A program made the translations under genes and the position numbers. A stretch of DNA of 21,524 nucleotides from Gemmatimonadota bacterium (GTDB taxonomy: Bacteria > Gemmatimonadota > Gemmatimonadetes > Gemmatimonadales > Gemmatimonadaceae), in NCBI GenBank assembly GCA_028287225.1, contig JAQBPZ010000118.1, forward strand, positions 1-21,524. Direction: 5' to 3'. Positions 15,242 to 21,524 of the stretch are shown one piece after another. The notes under the pieces were generated by a model. The model saw only the letters and a program-made list of their open reading frames with translations. It did no database searches and was not told the origin of the DNA. How positions within the stretch are numbered: position 1 is the stretch's first letter; each line of letters opens with the position of its first letter.

Positions 15242-15260
15242 GACGCGCGCGGCTCCGGGC

Positions 15261-18155
<2,895 letters not shown>

Positions 18156-18163
18156 GCGAATAA

Positions 18164-18184
18164 CCTCAGGCGCCGAGGGGCGCC
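18164..18184 (-). promoter_or_regulatory. gcvP ribosome site preceded by a hairpin whose loop matches it
   Basis: On the gcvP mRNA strand GGCGCC-CCTC-GGCGCC (18184-18169) forms a six-pair GC stem directly before the Shine-Dalgarno GAGG (18167-18164). The CCTC loop is complementary to GAGG, so an alternative pairing could hide the ribosome site. Whether this regulates gcvP is inference. Confidence 0.4.
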
Positions 18185-18277
18185 GGTGACGCGTCGTGAG
18201 GGATGGGCGGTGATGGTACGGCGCCCACAAAGTTATGTTCGGGGTCAAGCGCAACCGCTCGCGCGCCCCGCCCTTTC

Positions 18278-18283
18278 ATTATA
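18278..18283 (-). promoter_or_regulatory. TATAAT -10 element, probably for gcvP
   Basis: A perfect TATAAT on the minus strand in very GC-rich DNA, giving a gcvP leader of roughly 115 bases. No good -35 box is seen at 16-18 bases. The same AT island reads CATTAT on the plus strand, 15 bases before the lipM-like ATG, so it may serve both divergent genes. Confidence 0.4.
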
Positions 18284-18297
18284 GCGACCTGCCCCGC

Positions 18298-19053
18298 ATG
18301 TGGCGCCTGCTCTCCAGCCCCCCGCTCGACGGACCCGACAACATGGCGCTGGACGTCGCCCTGATGCGCCGCGCGCGTCGCACTGGAGAGACGGTGCTCC
18401 GGATCTACACCTGGCGCCGGCCGACGTTGTCGTTCGGCCGGCACCAGCAGGCGGCGGGCGCGTACGATCCCGCCGAGCTCGAGGCAGCCGGGCTGGGGGT
18501 CGTCCGCCGGCCGACCGGCGGACGCGCCCTCCTGCACTACCGCGAGGTGACCTACAGCGTCACCGCGCCGACGTCCGGCTCACTCGATGACGCCTATGCG
18601 GGCATCAACGTACTCCTCATGAATGCGCTGAGCGCGCTCGGAGTGCCCGTCGCCGCATTTCGCGCCACGCGCCGCGCCGCGCCCCCGTCGGCGGCTCCCT
18701 GCTTTGCCGAGCCCGCGGCGGGAGAGCTGGTGGCCGACGGGGGCAAGCTGGTGGGCAGCGCCCAATGGCGTGATGATGGCGCAATGCTTCAGCACGGGTC
18801 GATCCTCGTGGACGATGACCAGGGGCTCGTGGCCCGCCTCGCGGGCGAGGCGCCGCCCCCGCCGCCGGCGACGCTGCGCGGCCTCCTCGGCCGTGCCCCC
18901 TCCGCGGATGAGGTAGGACGCCACCTGCGTTCCGCGGTGCGCGCCCTCGCGGATCCGGGCGCGGACTGGTTCGACCTGGAGGCGGCCGTGGAGGACGAGG
19001 CCCGCCTGCTGGCCGCGCACTACCGCGATCCGGCCTGGACGTGGCGACGCTGA
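18298..19053 (+). CDS. lipM: LipM-like octanoyltransferase (lipoate-protein ligase A family)
   Basis: 251 residues of the biotin/lipoate A/B ligase fold: TWRRPTLSFGRHQ, the substrate motif RRPTGGRALLHYREVTYSV, and GGKLVGSAQWRDDGAMLQHGSILVD with K150. A cysteine, C135 in APCFAEPAAGEL, aligns with the acyl-thioester Cys of Bacillus LipM (ACFDAPS...). That favours transfer of octanoyl from acyl carrier protein over ATP-dependent lipoate ligation. Targets would be GcvH and other lipoyl domains. The ATG at 18298 is chosen because the domain starts there; an in-frame ATG at 18235 would add 21 residues overlapping the gcvP promoter region. Divergent from gcvP. Ligase (LplA) activity is the main alternative. 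Confidence 0.82.
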   Translation: MWRLLSSPPLDGPDNMALDVALMRRARRTGETVLRIYTWRRPTLSFGRHQQAAGAYDPAELEAAGLGVVRRPTGGRALLHYREVTYSVTAPTSGSLDDAYAGINVLLMNALSALGVPVAAFRATRRAAPPSAAPCFAEPAAGELVADGGKLVGSAQWRDDGAMLQHGSILVDDDQGLVARLAGEAPPPPPATLRGLLGRAPSADEVGRHLRSAVRALADPGADWFDLEAAVEDEARLLAAHYRDPAWTWRR

Positions 19054-19168
19054 GCCGGCGCGCGCGACGAGGGCCGAGCGGACCCTGTGTGGCGTGCGCG
19101 CCTCGTCCTCGTCATACCACTGTGCGTCCCTGACGGGCCGCCCACTCATCCATCACGACGGATCCGAC

Positions 19169-20866
19169 ATGCGTCCTTTCCTCATGCCTCGCGCCCTCCG
19201 CTGGGCGCCGCTCGCCGCGGCCGCGATCATGCTCGCCAGCTGCAAGGGCTCGGAGCCCGCGCCGGCCGCGGCAGGTCCCGCCGACATCGGCGGCACGCTC
19301 GTGATCGCCTCGCCGAGCGACGCGAACAGCCTGCTGCCGCAGCTGGTGGCGTCGAACGTCGACCGCATGACCACCGACCTGCTCTACGATCGCCTCGCGA
19401 ACATCGGGCCCGACCTCGTCACGATCGGCGACAAGGGCTTCACGCCGGCGCTGGCCGAGAAGTGGGAGTGGTCGCCCGACTCGCTGTCCATCGTGTTTCA
19501 CCTGAACCCGCGCGCGCGCTGGCATGACGGCGTGCCGGTGCGGGCGAGCGACGTGCGGTTCAGCTTCGCCCTCACGGCAAACCCGGCGACGGGCAGCCCG
19601 ATGGCGTCGCTCATCACGAACATCGACTCCGTGAGCGTACGCGACTCGCTCACGGCGGTCGCGTGGTTCAAGCGCCATGCGCCCGAGCAGTTCTACGACC
19701 TGGTGTACCAGGTGCTCATCGTGCCCGAGCACATCCTGAGCAACACGCCGGCGGGCCAGTTGAAGACCGCCGACGTCGCGCGACGGGGCATCGGGTCGGG
19801 GCGCTTCCGGCTGGGCCGCTGGGAGGCGGGGCAGCGCATCGAGCTCGTCGCCGACACGGCGAACTACCGCGGGCGCCCGAAGCTGGACCGCGTGGTGTTC
19901 AGCATCGCGCCGGACTTCACGGCGGCGGCCACGCGGTTCTTCTCCGGCGACGCCGACATGCTCGAGAACCTGCGCCCCGAGCACCTCGCACGGCTGGCGA
20001 CGGACTCGGTGCGCCGCGCGTTCCGCTACCCGGCGCTGCAGTACACCTACTTCGCCATGAACCTGGTGGATCCGAAGAACACGGCACAGCCGCACCCGCT
20101 GTTCGGCGAGCGGGCGGTGCGTCGCGCGCTGACGATGGCGGTCGACCGCCGCGCGATGCTGAAGAACGTGTTCGACACCCTCGGCCAGCTCTCGTACGGG
20201 CCGTTTCCCGGCCGCCTGCCGGTGGCCGACACCACCATGGCGCAGCTTCCGTACGACACCGTGAAGGCGCGCATGCTGCTCGATTCCGCCGGCTGGCTCA
20301 TGGGGCCCGGCGCGGTGCGCGTGAAGAACGGCCGTCGCCTGGAGTTCAGCGTCACCACGCCGAACTCGAGCCCGCCGCGCCATGCGTACGCGGTGCTCCT
20401 GCAGGAGGCCTTCCGCCGCATCGGCGTGTCGATGAAGCTGGACGAGACGGACTTCGGCTCGTACTCCGCGAAGCTCAATGCCCGCGGCTTCGACTCCGAG
20501 ATGGCGAACTACAACACGGACCCGAGCGTCTCCGGCTTCAAGCAGAGCTGGGCGACCGCCGGCATCAAGGACGGCTCCAACTACACGGCGTATTCCAACC
20601 CCGTGGTGGACGCCCTGCTCGACAGCGCGACGGCGACCTTCGAGTTCGCGCGCACGCGGTCGTATGCGCGCCGCGCATTCGAGACCATCATCGAGGATGC
20701 GCCCGGCATCTGGCTGTACGAGCCGCTCACGATGGCGGGGCTGGACCGGCGCGTTCATACGGCGCCCATGCGCGCCGACGGCTACTGGTCCGATCTGGCC
20801 GACTGGTGGATACCCGCGGGCCAGCGCACGGCGCGCGACAAGATCGGCCTTCGGGCCGCGCAGTAG
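19169..20866 (+). CDS. ABC transporter substrate-binding lipoprotein, peptide/nickel family 5
   Basis: 565 residues. A lipoprotein signal (MRPFLMPRALRW, hydrophobic stretch, LASC with C25) is followed by a Ser/Ala/Pro-rich linker. Then comes the SBP_bac_5 fold: GGTLVIASPSDANSLLP, LYDRLANIGPD, FTPALAEKWEWSPDSLSIVFHLNPRARWHDGVPVRASDVRFSF, GSGRFRLGRWEAGQRIELVAD, RRALTMAVDRRAML and PYDTVKARMLLDSAGW. It captures oligopeptides or similar solutes outside the inner membrane; the actual substrate cannot be told. The start is set by the signal peptide; an ATG at 19184 is possible. The permease gene follows after three bases, so they form an operon. Confidence 0.92.
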   Translation: MRPFLMPRALRWAPLAAAAIMLASCKGSEPAPAAAGPADIGGTLVIASPSDANSLLPQLVASNVDRMTTDLLYDRLANIGPDLVTIGDKGFTPALAEKWEWSPDSLSIVFHLNPRARWHDGVPVRASDVRFSFALTANPATGSPMASLITNIDSVSVRDSLTAVAWFKRHAPEQFYDLVYQVLIVPEHILSNTPAGQLKTADVARRGIGSGRFRLGRWEAGQRIELVADTANYRGRPKLDRVVFSIAPDFTAAATRFFSGDADMLENLRPEHLARLATDSVRRAFRYPALQYTYFAMNLVDPKNTAQPHPLFGERAVRRALTMAVDRRAMLKNVFDTLGQLSYGPFPGRLPVADTTMAQLPYDTVKARMLLDSAGWLMGPGAVRVKNGRRLEFSVTTPNSSPPRHAYAVLLQEAFRRIGVSMKLDETDFGSYSAKLNARGFDSEMANYNTDPSVSGFKQSWATAGIKDGSNYTAYSNPVVDALLDSATATFEFARTRSYARRAFETIIEDAPGIWLYEPLTMAGLDRRVHTAPMRADGYWSDLADWWIPAGQRTARDKIGLRAAQ

Positions 20867-20869
20867 CCG

Positions 20870-21524
20870 GTGCGGCGGTACCTCGCCGGCCGCGCGCTGC
20901 AGGCGGTGGGCGTCGTGCTGATGATCACGACGCTCACCTTCGTCCTCATCCACCTGGCCCCGGGTGACCCGTTCGCGGCGTCGCTGAACGGGCCGGGCGT
21001 CACGCCGGCGATCCGGGCCAGCTGGCGCGCGAGCTTCGGGCTGGACCGTCCGCTGGGCGAGCAGTACGTGCGCTGGGTGGTGAACGCCGCACGGGGCGAC
21101 TTCGGCTACTCGTATTCCTTCCACCGTCCCGTTGGCAGCGTGCTGGCCGAGGCACTGCCGCGCACCCTGCTGCTCACCGGAATCGCGCTGGTGCTGAGCT
21201 TCGTGCTCGGCGTGGTGGCCGGCGTGCTCCAGGTGGAGCGGCTCGGCGGCGCGCGCGACCGGTGGGTGGGGCGCACCCTGCTGCTCCTCTTCTCGGTGCC
21301 GGACTTCTGGCTCGCGCTCGCCGCGCTGATCCTCTTCTCGTACCGCCTGCCGATCTTCCCGCCCGGCGGGCTCGTGGACCCGGTGCTGCACGACTACCTG
21401 TCGCCGGCGGGGAAGCTGGTGGACCGCCTGCGGCATCTCGTGCTGCCGGTGGTCACACTGACGCTGCTCTCCACGGCGGTGGTCGCGCGCTACCAGCGCG
21501 CGGCACTCGTGGAGGTGAGATCGG
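20870..21524 (+). CDS. DppB/OppB-type ABC transporter permease (partial, runs off window)
   Basis: The first 218 residues are visible, starting at GTG three bases after the binding-protein stop, with no stop before the window end. MRRYLAGRALQAVGVVLMITTLTFVLIHLAPGDP is the classic first membrane helix and PGDP motif of DppB-type permeases. FGLDRPLGEQYVRWVVNAARGDFGYSY, the next helices (LLLTGIALVLSFVLGVVAGVL, LLLLFSVPDFWLALAALILF) and the region just before the EAA loop (VVARYQRAALVEV) follow. It would form the inner-membrane channel for the preceding lipoprotein. Confidence 0.92.
   Translation, partial: MRRYLAGRALQAVGVVLMITTLTFVLIHLAPGDPFAASLNGPGVTPAIRASWRASFGLDRPLGEQYVRWVVNAARGDFGYSYSFHRPVGSVLAEALPRTLLLTGIALVLSFVLGVVAGVLQVERLGGARDRWVGRTLLLLFSVPDFWLALAALILFSYRLPIFPPGGLVDPVLHDYLSPAGKLVDRLRHLVLPVVTLTLLSTAVVARYQRAALVEVRS

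Noticed and set aside
18156..18297. Glycine riboswitch before gcvP
   Set aside because: The conserved aptamer cores of the glycine riboswitch are not present in this 142-base gap; only a simple hairpin is seen. The gcvH leader is too short to hold one.
19112..21436. A 774-codon open frame on the minus strand
   Set aside because: Antisense to the binding lipoprotein and permease genes, which carry unmistakable family signatures.

Overview
The window is high-GC DNA packed with bacterial genes. It looks like the chromosome of a Gram-negative-type bacterium: it has a lipoprotein with a lipobox and minor pilins of the GspH-I-J-K / FimT-PilV-PilW-PilX type. A single-chain GcvP, a type II thymidine kinase, a LipM-like octanoyltransferase and the long minor pilins would fit Gemmatimonadota or a similar soil phylum. 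That placement is an inference from gene content, not a measurement. I found no tRNA, rRNA, CRISPR array, transposase or phage gene.

Layout, left to right. (1) 1-815: a repeat-rich edge, then thymidine kinase (tdk). (2) 816-1296: a 481-base gap with a strong perfect hairpin (844-885) and repeated octamers. (3) 1297-2169 (+): an AraC-type regulator (R1) with a degenerate receiver-like N-terminus. (4) 2174-6405 (-): minor-pilin operon 1, read as H1 (GspH/FimT), I1 (GspI/PilV), J1 (GspJ/PilW) and K1 (GspK/PilX). (5) 6582-8441: housekeeping genes folE (-), coaE (+) and gcvH (+), followed by a second perfect hairpin (8492-8531). (6) 8569-12847 (-): minor-pilin operon 2 (H2-I2-J2-K2), paralogous gene for gene with operon 1. 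(7) 13048-13875 (+): regulator R2, paralogous to R1 and divergent from operon 2 across a 200-base operator-rich gap. (8) 13953-15228 (+): a small hypothetical ORF and a TPR protein. (9) 15261-18155 (-): glycine decarboxylase gcvP. (10) 18298-19053 (+): a LipM-like octanoyltransferase. (11) 19169-21524 (+): an oligopeptide-type ABC transporter, with its binding lipoprotein and the start of a DppB-like permease cut off by the window end.

Two themes connect the genes. Glycine cleavage and lipoylation: gcvH (lipoyl carrier, K66), gcvP (PLP enzyme) and a lipM-like gene (acyl transfer to lipoyl domains) all lie here, with gcvP and lipM divergent. Pilus tip: two full H-I-J-K sets resemble the minor-pilin complexes that prime type II secretion pseudopili or type IV pili. 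Each set has its own paralogous regulator, and each carries predicted Ca2+-binding loops in its H and K subunits. No major pilin, assembly ATPase, secretin or prepilin peptidase is in the window, so the machine they serve must be encoded elsewhere.

The most notable candidate system is the duplicated pair of operon plus AraC-like regulator with EF-hand-type loops. The genes belong to known families. The pairing, the duplication and the predicted calcium dependence are what deserve a closer look.
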